Of a DNA stretch of 64,000 bases, positions 1 to 14,173 are shown piece by piece. The notes under the pieces are model-generated. The model was given only the letters and a program-made list of their open reading frames with translations, was not told the origin of the DNA and did not search any database. Source of the DNA: SHVZ01 sp044223515 (lineage in GTDB: Bacteria; Pseudomonadota; Alphaproteobacteria; SHVZ01); contig JBGALV010000006.1 in NCBI GenBank assembly GCA_044223515.1, forward strand, positions 25,145 through 89,144. The letters are read 5' to 3'. Position 1 is the first letter of the stretch. Each line of letters starts with the position of its first letter. A program made the position numbers and the translations under genes.

Positions 1-206
1 CCGGTGTTCGGCCAATCGACCAGGGCGGGGGCGACCCCCATGCCCGTGAGGCCGAACTTGACCTTCACGGGGCTCTTCACCGAGGCGCCGTCGGCGGGTT
101 CGATGAAATAGACCTTGGCGCCGGGCGGGCCGGCGATCTGGGCCGGCGCGGTCAGGCTGACGGACGCCAACAGCATCGCCGCAAAGGCGACACGCAGTTT
201 AACCAT
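1..206 (-). CDS. DUF4399 domain protein, 3' part outside the window
   Basis: Leftward gene cut by the window edge; 68 codons are visible. It starts with a hydrophobic signal peptide ending near APAQ, followed by VYFIEPADGASVKSPVKVKF and then GLTGMGVAP and WPNTG. This is the characteristic opening of DUF4399 proteins, small secreted or periplasmic proteins whose biochemical role is not established. The ATG at 206 follows a G-rich stretch (GGGGGGAAT) that can serve as ribosome binding site. Family assignment rests on remembered motifs. The part expected to carry the histidine-rich continuation lies outside the window. Confidence 0.75.
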   Translation of the reverse strand, partial: MVKLRVAFAAMLLASVSLTAPAQIAGPPGAKVYFIEPADGASVKSPVKVKFGLTGMGVAPALVDWPNT

Positions 207-235
207 GATCGATTCCCCCCACCGGAAACGTAGTT

Positions 236-259
236 TTTCGAGATTTTCCCTTCTCGAAA
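236..259. repeat. Short inverted repeat upstream of DUF4399 gene
   Basis: TTTCGAG and CTCGAAA form 7-bp arms around a 10-base AT-rich spacer. The position suggests a regulator site or a hairpin in the leader of the leftward DUF4399 gene. No known regulator is recognised. Confidence 0.25.
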
Positions 260-572
260 TGTATCGGGGCGGCCGGGGGGAAGCAATGGCGGCCTCGTCG
301 GGAGACCCCGATACCGTGCGGCGGAACCGAGCGAAATCGACCGTCGCGGCAGGTGCGATGCGATCAGGCGGCGGGCTCCGGATCCGACGGAACGGATATG
401 CGCGCGCTATCCCTGGCACCGAGCCGGTCACGCCAGACCGGCGTCCGGTCGGCCAGCTCGTCCACTTCTCGAGCGTCCTGCAGCCGCTCGCCCTTTTGAT
501 CCGGCCAAAGGCCGTTCCAATCCAGGGTCAAGTAAAGCCTCAGCGCGCAACTCACGCGCGATCCCGTCGACG

Positions 573-608
573 CAAAAAGAAGACGCCGGCCACGAGGCCG
601 GCGTCTTC
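573..608 (-). terminator. Intrinsic terminator of the mlrC-like gene
   Basis: A perfect 13-bp stem (579-591 pairing with 596-608) with a 4-base loop is followed, in leftward reading, by TCTTTTTG. It lies 43 bases past the stop codon of the MlrC-family gene and is the clearest rho-independent terminator in the left half of the window. Confidence 0.85.
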
Positions 609-650
609 ACATGACGACGCGATGAGATGGATCGAGGATCGTAGCCCGGG

Positions 651-2132
651 CTAAGGGAACTGCGGATTGCCGTAGGGATAGAATTTCTTCAGGTCCGCAT
701 GCTTGTAGGGCAGCGCGTCGAGCCGCACCGTGCCCAGGAACGGCTCCAGCGGCTCGACCAGCAGGATGGTCTTCGCCCAGCCGTTGTCGTCGAAGCCACG
801 ACGGAAATGCGCGCGCGACTTGATCGCGATCACGTCGTACGCATCCGGGTCGAGCCCGTTGTCGCGCAAGGTCGAGACTTCCATGATCTGCACGAGGTAG
901 GGCGACAGCACCACGGTATTCCCGTCGCCGATGTCGACGGCGACCCAGCGCTGGCCCGGGCCGTTGCGGCGGCCCTGCGTCTCGATGACGTGCTTGATCC
1001 TGCCCTTGATGCGCACCGGCTCGCCGGCCGAGACGTCGAGCTTGCCGCCGACCGCCATGTCGAACGCATCGCCGACCTTGGCGCTGGCGAGCTTGGCGCA
1101 GGCCTCCTCGTCGGCCAGCGTCGCGATCAGCGTCTTCTTCAGGCCCTGCTTGATCACCTGCTCGAGCAACCAGGTGCCGGCGCCCGAACGGTCGCTGTGG
1201 TCGGCGAGCACCACCGGCGTCTGGCCGGCCTCGCAGGCTTTCTTCGCCAGCGCGACGCCGTCCGGCATCAGGTGGATCTTCGCCGCCTTCACCAGGTCCT
1301 CGCGCCTGCGCCAGGTGAACTCGGCGATCTCGTCGCCGATCTGCTTCGCGAGGTCCGGCTTGCCGTTGGTCATCGCCTGGATGGTGATGCCGAAGTCGAC
1401 GACGTCCGACCACGGGAAGCTGAACATGACGTTGACGTAGACGTCGGGCTCGCGCGCCTCCCACACCAGCGCCCGCTGCACCAGATCCATCCACGGCGAG
1501 GCGCCGGTCCACTGCATCACGGTCGGCGTCGCGATCGGCACCTTTATGGTGACGGTGGCGGGCTTGTAGTCGCCGCGGATCGCGCGGACCAGCATGCGGG
1601 CCGCCCGCTCGCCCTGCAGGTATTCGTCGTAGTGCGGGAAATACTTCACGCAGAAGGCCATGTCGGCGGCCTCGAGGAATTCCTTGTCCTCGTTGGCGTG
1701 CGGATCGAAGGTGCCGACGATGAAGGCCTTCCTGCCGACCACGGCGCGCACGCGCCGCGCGATCTCGGCCTCGGGCTTCGCCACGTTGCGCACCGCCATG
1801 GCGCCGTGCAGCGCCAGGTAGACGCCGTCGAACGGACCCTTCGCCTTCAGCTCCGAGACCATCTTGCCGAGGAAGCGCTCGAAGGCCTCGGTGGTGACCC
1901 AGCCCGACGCGGTGCCGCGCTTGGGGAACAGCGGCGACTCGATGCCGACGAGCTCGACGCCGTCGAACTCGCGCGCGACCTTGACGAAGCCGCCGATGTA
2001 GGAGCGCGGCTGCGACTGCAGCAGCGACTCACCCGCCGCCGGCGAGCCCTGGTAGATGAAGTCGTCGACCGTCGTGTCGGAGTTAAGGAAGGTGACGGTC
2101 TCGTGCGAGAAGTGCAGGACGGCGATGCGCAT
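651..2132 (-). CDS. M81 family metallopeptidase (MlrC/microcystinase C-like)
   Basis: 493 residues, full length for the M81/DUF1485 plus MlrC C-terminal family named after microcystinase C. The N-terminus IAVLHFSHETVTF, the HGAM and GTFDPHAN segments near residues 107-145 and the DHSDRSGAG motif in the C-terminal half fit the family; the FDPHAN and DHSD residues are probable metal ligands. Family members are thought to hydrolyse peptide or amide bonds, and most environmental homologues have no proven substrate, so microcystin should not be assumed. AGGAT precedes the ATG. The gene lies 23 bases downstream of the methionine-synthase-like gene on the same strand, so the two are probably co-transcribed, and ends at the terminator at 573-608. 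Confidence 0.85.
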   Translation of the reverse strand: MRIAVLHFSHETVTFLNSDTTVDDFIYQGSPAAGESLLQSQPRSYIGGFVKVAREFDGVELVGIESPLFPKRGTASGWVTTEAFERFLGKMVSELKAKGPFDGVYLALHGAMAVRNVAKPEAEIARRVRAVVGRKAFIVGTFDPHANEDKEFLEAADMAFCVKYFPHYDEYLQGERAARMLVRAIRGDYKPATVTIKVPIATPTVMQWTGASPWMDLVQRALVWEAREPDVYVNVMFSFPWSDVVDFGITIQAMTNGKPDLAKQIGDEIAEFTWRRREDLVKAAKIHLMPDGVALAKKACEAGQTPVVLADHSDRSGAGTWLLEQVIKQGLKKTLIATLADEEACAKLASAKVGDAFDMAVGGKLDVSAGEPVRIKGRIKHVIETQGRRNGPGQRWVAVDIGDGNTVVLSPYLVQIMEVSTLRDNGLDPDAYDVIAIKSRAHFRRGFDDNGWAKTILLVEPLEPFLGTVRLDALPYKHADLKKFYPYGNPQFP

Positions 2133-2155
2133 GGGTTATCCTAGGTGAGTGTCGT

Positions 2156-3175
2156 TCAGGCGTAACGCTGGCGGGCAAGCCGCGTGCCGGCGCCGAGCGC
2201 CTGCAGCTTCTTGATCGCGATCTCCCGGTCCATCGGTGCCAGGCCACAGTTGGTGCAGGGCTGCAGGTGCTCCTTCGGCACGAACTTGAGCGCGAGCCCG
2301 ATCGTGTCGGCGACCTCCTCCGGCGTCTCGACCGTGTCGGAGGCGACGTCGATCACGCCGACCAGCACGTCCTTGCCTTCGAGGAGCCGCATCAGGTCGG
2401 GCGGCACGCGCGAATGCGTGCATTCGAGCGAGACCTGCTTGATCCTGCTCTTGGCCAGCGCCGGGAAGAAGGACTCGTACTGCCGCCACTCGCTGCCGAG
2501 CGTCTTCTTCCAGTCGATGTTCTGCTTGATGCCGTAGCCATAGCAGATGTGCACGCAGGTGGTGCAGGTCAGGCCCTCGGTCGCCCGGTGCAGGCATTCG
2601 ATGCCCCAGGTCGAGGCCTCCTCGGTGAAGGCGTTGAAGGCCGGCTCGTCGAACTGGATCACGTCGACGCCGTCGGCCTCGAGCGCGCGCGCCTCCTGGT
2701 TCAGGAGCTCGGCGAAGGCCATCGCCATCTTCTCGCGATTGCCGTAGTAGCGGTCGGCGACGGTGTCGACGATCGTCATCGGGCCCGGCAGCGTGAACTT
2801 GAGCTTCCTCGTCGTGTGCGCGCGGGCGAGCTTTGCCTCGGTCGCGTGCGCGCGGCCCTTCATGGTGAGCTTGTCGCGCACCTGCGGCACCATCGCCGCG
2901 TAGCGGTTGTTCCGGATACCCATCTCGACCTTGTTCTGGCGGTCGATGCCGTCGACGAATTCGAGGAAGCCGTGGACGAAGTGCTGGCGGGACTGTTCCC
3001 CGTCCGAGACGATGTCGAGGCCGGCGTCCTCCTGGGTCTTCAGCCAGAGCAGCGTCGCGTCGCGCTTGGCGGCGTCCAGGTCCCGGCCCTCGGCCTTCCA
3101 TTGCGGCCAGAGCTTGTTGGTCTCGGCCAGCCAGAACGGCTTCGGCAGGCTGCCGGCGAGCGTCGCGTCGAACAT
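2156..3175 (-). CDS. Cobalamin-independent methionine synthase-like protein (MetE C-terminal domain only)
   Basis: 339 residues corresponding to the catalytic C-terminal barrel of MetE, without the N-terminal half of the 750-residue enzyme. Visible features are ATLAGSLPKPFWLAE at the start, FDEPAFNAF in the middle, and ECTHS and TNCGLAP near the end, which supply the Cys/His zinc ligands that activate the thiol acceptor. Such short homologues are annotated as methionine synthase II, but their methyl donor and acceptor are often unproven. The start at 3175 is chosen because AGGGAGGA stands 7 bases before it; the reading frame stays open further upstream without a better site. It is the first gene of a probable two-gene unit with the M81 peptidase. 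Confidence 0.85.
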   Translation of the reverse strand: MFDATLAGSLPKPFWLAETNKLWPQWKAEGRDLDAAKRDATLLWLKTQEDAGLDIVSDGEQSRQHFVHGFLEFVDGIDRQNKVEMGIRNNRYAAMVPQVRDKLTMKGRAHATEAKLARAHTTRKLKFTLPGPMTIVDTVADRYYGNREKMAMAFAELLNQEARALEADGVDVIQFDEPAFNAFTEEASTWGIECLHRATEGLTCTTCVHICYGYGIKQNIDWKKTLGSEWRQYESFFPALAKSRIKQVSLECTHSRVPPDLMRLLEGKDVLVGVIDVASDTVETPEEVADTIGLALKFVPKEHLQPCTNCGLAPMDREIAIKKLQALGAGTRLARQRYA

Positions 3176-3203
3176 GGTTGAGTCCTCCCTGACGTCTTTA
3201 TCT

Positions 3204-3220
3204 TTGGCACGGTTATAGCT
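3204..3220 (+). promoter_or_regulatory. Sigma-54 type -24/-12 element upstream of usp gene
   Basis: TTGGCACG, four bases, then TAGCT gives GG and GC separated by exactly 10 bases, as RpoN promoters require. The -24 half is perfect and the -12 half differs from TTGCW at one position. Transcription would start near 3232, about 90 bases before the universal stress gene. No enhancer-binding regulator is encoded nearby. Confidence 0.4.
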
Positions 3221-3322
3221 GCACCGGGACCCCGGCACCAAACCGGTGCGGGGAATCGCGGTATTCCGGGAACGCAACCCGCCTCCTCCGCCTTTCTCGG
3301 GAAGGGGAAGAGGAGTTCACCC

Positions 3323-4105
3323 ATGACCATCAAGCACATCCTGGTCGCCGTCTCGGGCGGCGAGGGCGACCGCGGCCGCATCGCCGAGGCCGTCGCCCTG
3401 GCACAACGCCACGGCGCTGAGATCGCGGCCCTCCACGTCAAGCCGATGCTGGCCACATACGCGATCGCCCCAGGCGGCGAGATGCCGTTGGCCCTGATCG
3501 AGGCCCAGCAGCGCGAGACCGAGGACCGCGCCCACGCCGTCGAGGCGATGGTGCGGAGCGAGGCCGCAAAGGCGGGCATGACGATCGAGTGGTACGCCGA
3601 GGAAGGCAACGAGGCCGGCCATGCGGGCATCCGCGCCCGCTATTCCGACCTCGTCATCGCCTCCCCCGACCTCGCCCACGACTTGGTGTTCACCTCGGCG
3701 ACGCCGGTGCTGGCCTTCCCCGACCAGGCGACGCCGGGCGCACCCAGGCGCGCGCTGATCGCCTGGAACGGCAGCCGTGAGGCGACCCATGCGGTGCGCG
3801 ACGCGCTGCCGCTCATGGAAGGCACCGATCCGGTCGTGCTGGTCGTCGATCCGCCGGACGGCAAGCCGATCGGCGCGGATCTCGCCCGCTCGCTCGGCCG
3901 CCACGGCCTCAAGGTCGAGGTGCATGAGCGCCGCTCGGAGAGCCGCTCCGTCGGCGACATGCTGCTCGAGGAGGCGCATTCGGTCGGCGCCGACCTGCTG
4001 GTGATGGGTGCCTACGGCCATTCGCGCTTCCGCGAATGGGTGCTGGGCGGCGCCACCGAGACCGCGCTCAAGGACGCGAAGATCCCCGTTTTGCTTTCAC
4101 ACTAG
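3323..4105 (+). CDS. Universal stress protein with two Usp domains
   Basis: 260 residues. The N-terminal half begins IKHILVAVSGG and carries ALHVKP, a degenerate Usp fold. The C-terminal half (from about residue 147, RALIAWNGSREA) ends with GAYGHSRFREWVLGGAT, the G-x2-G-x9-G-(S/T) nucleotide-binding loop of ATP-type UspA proteins, so only the second domain appears able to bind ATP. Tandem Usp proteins act in stress survival and respond to oxygen or nutrient limits in many proteobacteria. AAGAGGAG stands 7 bases before the ATG. A sigma-54-like element lies upstream. The 3' end overlaps the convergent glycosylase gene by 9 bases. Confidence 0.9.
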   Translation: MTIKHILVAVSGGEGDRGRIAEAVALAQRHGAEIAALHVKPMLATYAIAPGGEMPLALIEAQQRETEDRAHAVEAMVRSEAAKAGMTIEWYAEEGNEAGHAGIRARYSDLVIASPDLAHDLVFTSATPVLAFPDQATPGAPRRALIAWNGSREATHAVRDALPLMEGTDPVVLVVDPPDGKPIGADLARSLGRHGLKVEVHERRSESRSVGDMLLEEAHSVGADLLVMGAYGHSRFREWVLGGATETALKDAKIPVLLSH

Positions 4106-4681
4106 GAGCGCACGCACGGTCTCCCGGAGCGCCGGCACCACCCGGCGCTCGAACCACGGGTTACGCCTGAGCCAGAGCAGGTTGCGCGGGCTCGGATGCG
4201 GGATCGGCCAGAATTCCGGCAGGTAGTCCTCGTACGCCTCGGCCGTCGCCGCCAGCGTCTCGCGGCGGCGGTCGCCGAGGTACCGCGCCTGTGCGTACTG
4301 CCCGACCAGCAAGGTCAACTCAATCTTCGGCATGTGCCGGCGCACCTTCTCGGCCCAGGCCGGCGCGCATTCCGGACGCGGCGGCAGGTCGCCGCCCTTG
4401 CCCTTCCCCGGATAGCAGAAGCCCTGCGGCACCAGCGCGATGCGGTCACGGTCGTAGAAGACCTCGCGGCCGATGCCGAGCCAGTCTCGCAGGCGGTCAC
4501 CCGACGGATCGTTGAACGGGATGCCGGTCGCGTGGACCCGGGTGCCCGGCGCCTGGCCGACGATCAGGATCCGCGCCTTCGTTCCCGCCTGCAGCGTCGG
4601 CCTGGGGCCCAGCGGCAGATGCTCCGCGCAGATCCGGCAGGCGCGGATCTCCGCCAGCAGGCGGTCGAGCGCCGCCGTCAT
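4097..4681 (-). CDS. Uracil-DNA glycosylase superfamily protein
   Basis: 194 residues. The active-site-like motif GQAPGTRVHATGIPFND and a C-terminal HPSPRN (motif II position) mark the uracil-DNA glycosylase superfamily, related to COG1573-type enzymes. A CRIC pair near residue 15 recalls the iron-sulfur families 4 and 5, but the remaining cysteines are not obvious, so a cluster is uncertain. It would remove damaged or deaminated bases from DNA in the cytoplasm. Its ATG overlaps the stop of the sirtuin gene (ATGA), so it is translationally coupled as the third gene of a leftward trio. Confidence 0.8.
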   Translation of the reverse strand: MTAALDRLLAEIRACRICAEHLPLGPRPTLQAGTKARILIVGQAPGTRVHATGIPFNDPSGDRLRDWLGIGREVFYDRDRIALVPQGFCYPGKGKGGDLPPRPECAPAWAEKVRRHMPKIELTLLVGQYAQARYLGDRRRETLAATAEAYEDYLPEFWPIPHPSPRNLLWLRRNPWFERRVVPALRETVRALLV

Positions 4682-5418
4682 CTCTTCAGCAGGTCATCCA
4701 CGAAGGCCGGGACCACCTGGCTCGCGGGTCCGTGGATCGCATGGGTGAAGAGGCTCGCACCTTCCGACGGCTCGAGGTTGAGCTCGACCGAGGGTGTGCC
4801 GCGCGCGCGGGTCTCGGAGACGAAGCCGGCGGCCGGATAGACGTTGCCCGAGGTGCCGATCGAGACGAAGAGCCCGGCGCGGGTGAGCGCCTCGCCGATG
4901 CGGTCCATCTCCAGCGGCATCTCGCCGAACCAGACGACATGGGGGCGAAGGCCGGCGGCGCGCCCGCAGATGTCGCAGCGCATGTCGCGCGACATGTCCT
5001 CGTGCCAGACGAGGATCGAGCGGCAATGCTCGCACTCCGCCTTGAGCAGCTCGCCATGCATGTGGATCAGCCTGGTCGTGCCGGCGCGTTCGTGCAGGTT
5101 GTCGATGTTCTGGGTCACCACCAGGACCTCGCCCGGCCATTCGCGCTCGAGCCTGGCCAGCGCCGCATGCGCGGCATTGGGCTGCACGTCGGTGCTCAAG
5201 AGACCACGTCGACGCTCGTTGTAGAAGGCGTGCACGCGCCTCGGATCCTTGACGAAGGCCTCGTAGGTGGCGACGTCCTCGATCCGTACCTTCGACCAGA
5301 TGCCGTCGGAGTCGCGGAAGGTGTCGAGCCCGGATTCCTTGGAGATGCCGGCACCGGTGAGCACCACGATGAGCGAGCCGGCGTCGGGCCGGATCCCCTC
5401 AAGTGCCGAGGAGCGCAT
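4678..5418 (-). CDS. cobB: NAD-dependent deacylase, class III sirtuin (CobB/SIRT5-like)
   Basis: 246 residues. The NAD-binding GAGISKESGL, the TQNIDNLHERAG catalytic segment, the active-site HGEL and a zinc knuckle with CEHC and CDIC are all present. The FYNERRR segment holds the Tyr-x-x-Arg pair that in class III sirtuins binds the carboxyl group of succinyl- or malonyl-lysine, so desuccinylation as well as deacetylation is likely. It would remove acyl groups from cytoplasmic proteins using NAD. The ATG lies inside the end of thpR (20-base overlap), and the stop overlaps the glycosylase start by 4 bases, giving a tightly coupled three-gene operon. Confidence 0.9.
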   Translation of the reverse strand: MRSSALEGIRPDAGSLIVVLTGAGISKESGLDTFRDSDGIWSKVRIEDVATYEAFVKDPRRVHAFYNERRRGLLSTDVQPNAAHAALARLEREWPGEVLVVTQNIDNLHERAGTTRLIHMHGELLKAECEHCRSILVWHEDMSRDMRCDICGRAAGLRPHVVWFGEMPLEMDRIGEALTRAGLFVSIGTSGNVYPAAGFVSETRARGTPSVELNLEPSEGASLFTHAIHGPASQVVPAFVDDLLKR

Positions 5419-5941
5419 ACTCGACTTCCGGCGTGTAGATCGCGCCTCCCCGGGAGAGGAAGCTCGAGAACAGGGTGAAGGCGGTCACCTCGAAGGGCGG
5501 CATCCGGAACAGGTTGTAGTCGGCGATGAACTTCGCCACGCGGGCGGCGGGGCTGCCGGAGAGCCTGGCGAGGGTGACGTGCGGGGAGAACTTCCGCCCC
5601 TCGGGTTCCAGCCCGAGCCGGACCAGCGCCGACTCGATCTTGCTCTGCAGGTGGTTCAGGCCCGGATTCTTTTCCACGCCGGCCCAGATCACGTTCGCCC
5701 GTTCCTTGGTGCCCCAGTGGCCGACGCCGGCGAGCGTCAGGTCGAACGGCTTGGCGCTGACCCCGGCGAGCGCGGAGATGATGTCCTCGGCCCAGCCGCC
5801 GTCGACTTCGCCGATGAACCTGAGCGTCAGATGCAGGTTTTCGCGGTCGACCCAGCGGGCCCCCGGCACCCCGCCCGCGAGCAGGCCCAGACGTTCGCGG
5901 ACGTCCTCGGGCAGCGGCAGGGCGACGAATAGGCGGGGCAT
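5399..5941 (-). CDS. thpR: RNA 2',3'-cyclic phosphodiesterase
   Basis: 180 residues, the usual size of ThpR/LigT. Two H-x-T-x motifs, HLTL near residue 37 and HVTL near residue 127, are the paired catalytic histidines of the 2H phosphoesterase fold. The opening PRLFVALPLPEDVRERL is typical. The enzyme opens 2',3'-cyclic phosphates on RNA ends to 2'-phosphates and can join 2'-5' ends in vitro. It is the first gene of the leftward trio with the sirtuin and the glycosylase, and is divergent from the giant kinase gene 111 bases away. Confidence 0.9.
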   Translation of the reverse strand: MPRLFVALPLPEDVRERLGLLAGGVPGARWVDRENLHLTLRFIGEVDGGWAEDIISALAGVSAKPFDLTLAGVGHWGTKERANVIWAGVEKNPGLNHLQSKIESALVRLGLEPEGRKFSPHVTLARLSGSPAARVAKFIADYNLFRMPPFEVTAFTLFSSFLSRGGAIYTPEVEYALLGT

Positions 5942-6052
5942 GGGCTCGTGTCCGTAGCTGACCGTTTCTTAGCCCGGCCGGCGGGCTTTGCGCCAGTGGC
6001 TTGCGCTGCAACGGCAAGGTAGCCTCGCGGCACTCTCGGGGAGTCGCCTAGA

Positions 6053-13153
<7,101 letters not shown>

Positions 13154-13271
13154 AACCCTGAAAACCCGTTCAGCTTTCCCCCTCGTCCGCGCGCGAACGG
13201 CCATGGTAAACTTTCGCCATGGCACCGATTAAGAGCGCCGGCCGGCTGGGAAACCCGTAGGGAGGCGCACG

Positions 13272-13700
13272 ATGACTGCAGCCGGCACGGCGTCCTCGCC
13301 GCAGACAGACTTCGCCGAGGTCTCGGCCCTGGTGGTCGACGACAACGACTTTGTCCGCGACCTGGTCGCCAACCAGCTCCGCCAGATCGGCTTCACCAAG
13401 GTGCAGACCGCCCCCGATGGCGGCGCCGCCCTCAAGGTCTGCGACGAGACGCCGCCCGGCCTGATGATCTGCGACATCAACATGGAGCCGATGGGCGGCT
13501 TCGAGCTGATCACGCGGCTGCGCGACAAGGGCAGGACCGGCAGCGACCGGATCCCGACGATCATGTTGTCCAGCCACGCGGTGCCCGAGTTCATCGACCG
13601 CGCCCGCTCGCTCGAGGTCGATGCCTTCCTGGTCAAGCCGGTGAAGAAGGACGCGCTCGCCGAGCGCATCCGCACCGTGCTGCAGCGGAAGCCGGGCTAG
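13272..13700 (+). CDS. Single-domain response regulator (receiver only)
   Basis: 142 residues made of one receiver domain: acidic pair VVDDND, phosphoacceptor Asp in ICDINMEPMGG, the Ser/Thr position in MLSSH and the conserved Lys in LVKPVKK. No output domain is present, so it would work as a CheY-like shuttle or phosphate sink. AGGGAGG stands 6 bases before the ATG. It follows the giant hybrid kinase on the same strand and is its most obvious partner, possibly accepting phosphate from the kinase's Hpt domain. That pairing is inferred from position only. Confidence 0.9.
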   Translation: MTAAGTASSPQTDFAEVSALVVDDNDFVRDLVANQLRQIGFTKVQTAPDGGAALKVCDETPPGLMICDINMEPMGGFELITRLRDKGRTGSDRIPTIMLSSHAVPEFIDRARSLEVDAFLVKPVKKDALAERIRTVLQRKPG

Positions 13701-13708
13701 ACGAAACC

Positions 13709-14173
13709 TTGCGTCGCCGCATTAAGCTTCTCGCCGTCGCCTGGGTCGCCGCGGCCGTCGCGATCGGCGCCGCCGCCGTTACCTTCGATGCGGCGCACCT
13801 GCCATTCGTTCTCGCTTCGCTCGGCGGTTCGGCGGTCATCCTCTTCGGCATGCCCGACAGCGACATGGCGCAGCCGCGCAGCTTCCTCGGCGGCCACCTG
13901 CTCGCGACCACGGTCGGAATCGGCTTCCTGCACCTTCTCGGCACCGAGTGGTGGGTGATGGCGGCCGCGGTCGCGACCGCCCTGACCCTGATGCAGGTGA
14001 CGCGCACTATCCACTCGCCCGCCGGCGCGGATCCGATCATCGTGATTCTCAACCACGCCGGCTGGTCGTTCCTGCTGGCGCCGGTCGCGATCGGGCTGGC
14101 GATCCTTCTCGTCGCCGCCCTCGTCTTCAACAACTGGGGTGGCCTTGCGAAGTATCCGCGCCGCTGGGCCTAG
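13709..14173 (+). CDS. HPP family integral membrane protein
   Basis: 154 residues with about four membrane helices. LASLGGSAVILFGMPDSDMAQPRSF and the following GGH match the HPP family (the family motif region around 'P-R-x-x-x-G-G-H'), a group of small membrane proteins, some linked to nitrite transport. The start is a TTG at 13709 eight bases after the receiver stop; no in-frame ATG or GTG stands nearby. It is probably co-transcribed with the receiver gene. The stop shares the palindrome CTAG with the stop of the convergent trpEG gene. Confidence 0.75.
   Translation: MRRRIKLLAVAWVAAAVAIGAAAVTFDAAHLPFVLASLGGSAVILFGMPDSDMAQPRSFLGGHLLATTVGIGFLHLLGTEWWVMAAAVATALTLMQVTRTIHSPAGADPIIVILNHAGWSFLLAPVAIGLAILLVAALVFNNWGGLAKYPRRWA

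Larger units (their letters stand above)
207..650. other. Intergenic region between DUF4399 and mlrC-like genes
   Basis: About 440 bases without a convincing gene. It holds a short inverted repeat at 236-259 (TTTCGAG, 10-base gap, CTCGAAA), 30-53 bases upstream of the DUF4399 start, where an operator or promoter element would sit. At its right end is the terminator of the leftward mlrC-like gene (573-608). Between about 270 and 570 I see nothing else; open frames there have no family features. Confidence 0.5.

Noticed and set aside
3176..3322. SAM or cobalamin riboswitch before the methionine-synthase-like gene
   Set aside because: G/C-rich inverted segments exist, but the conserved core sequences of these riboswitches are not present.
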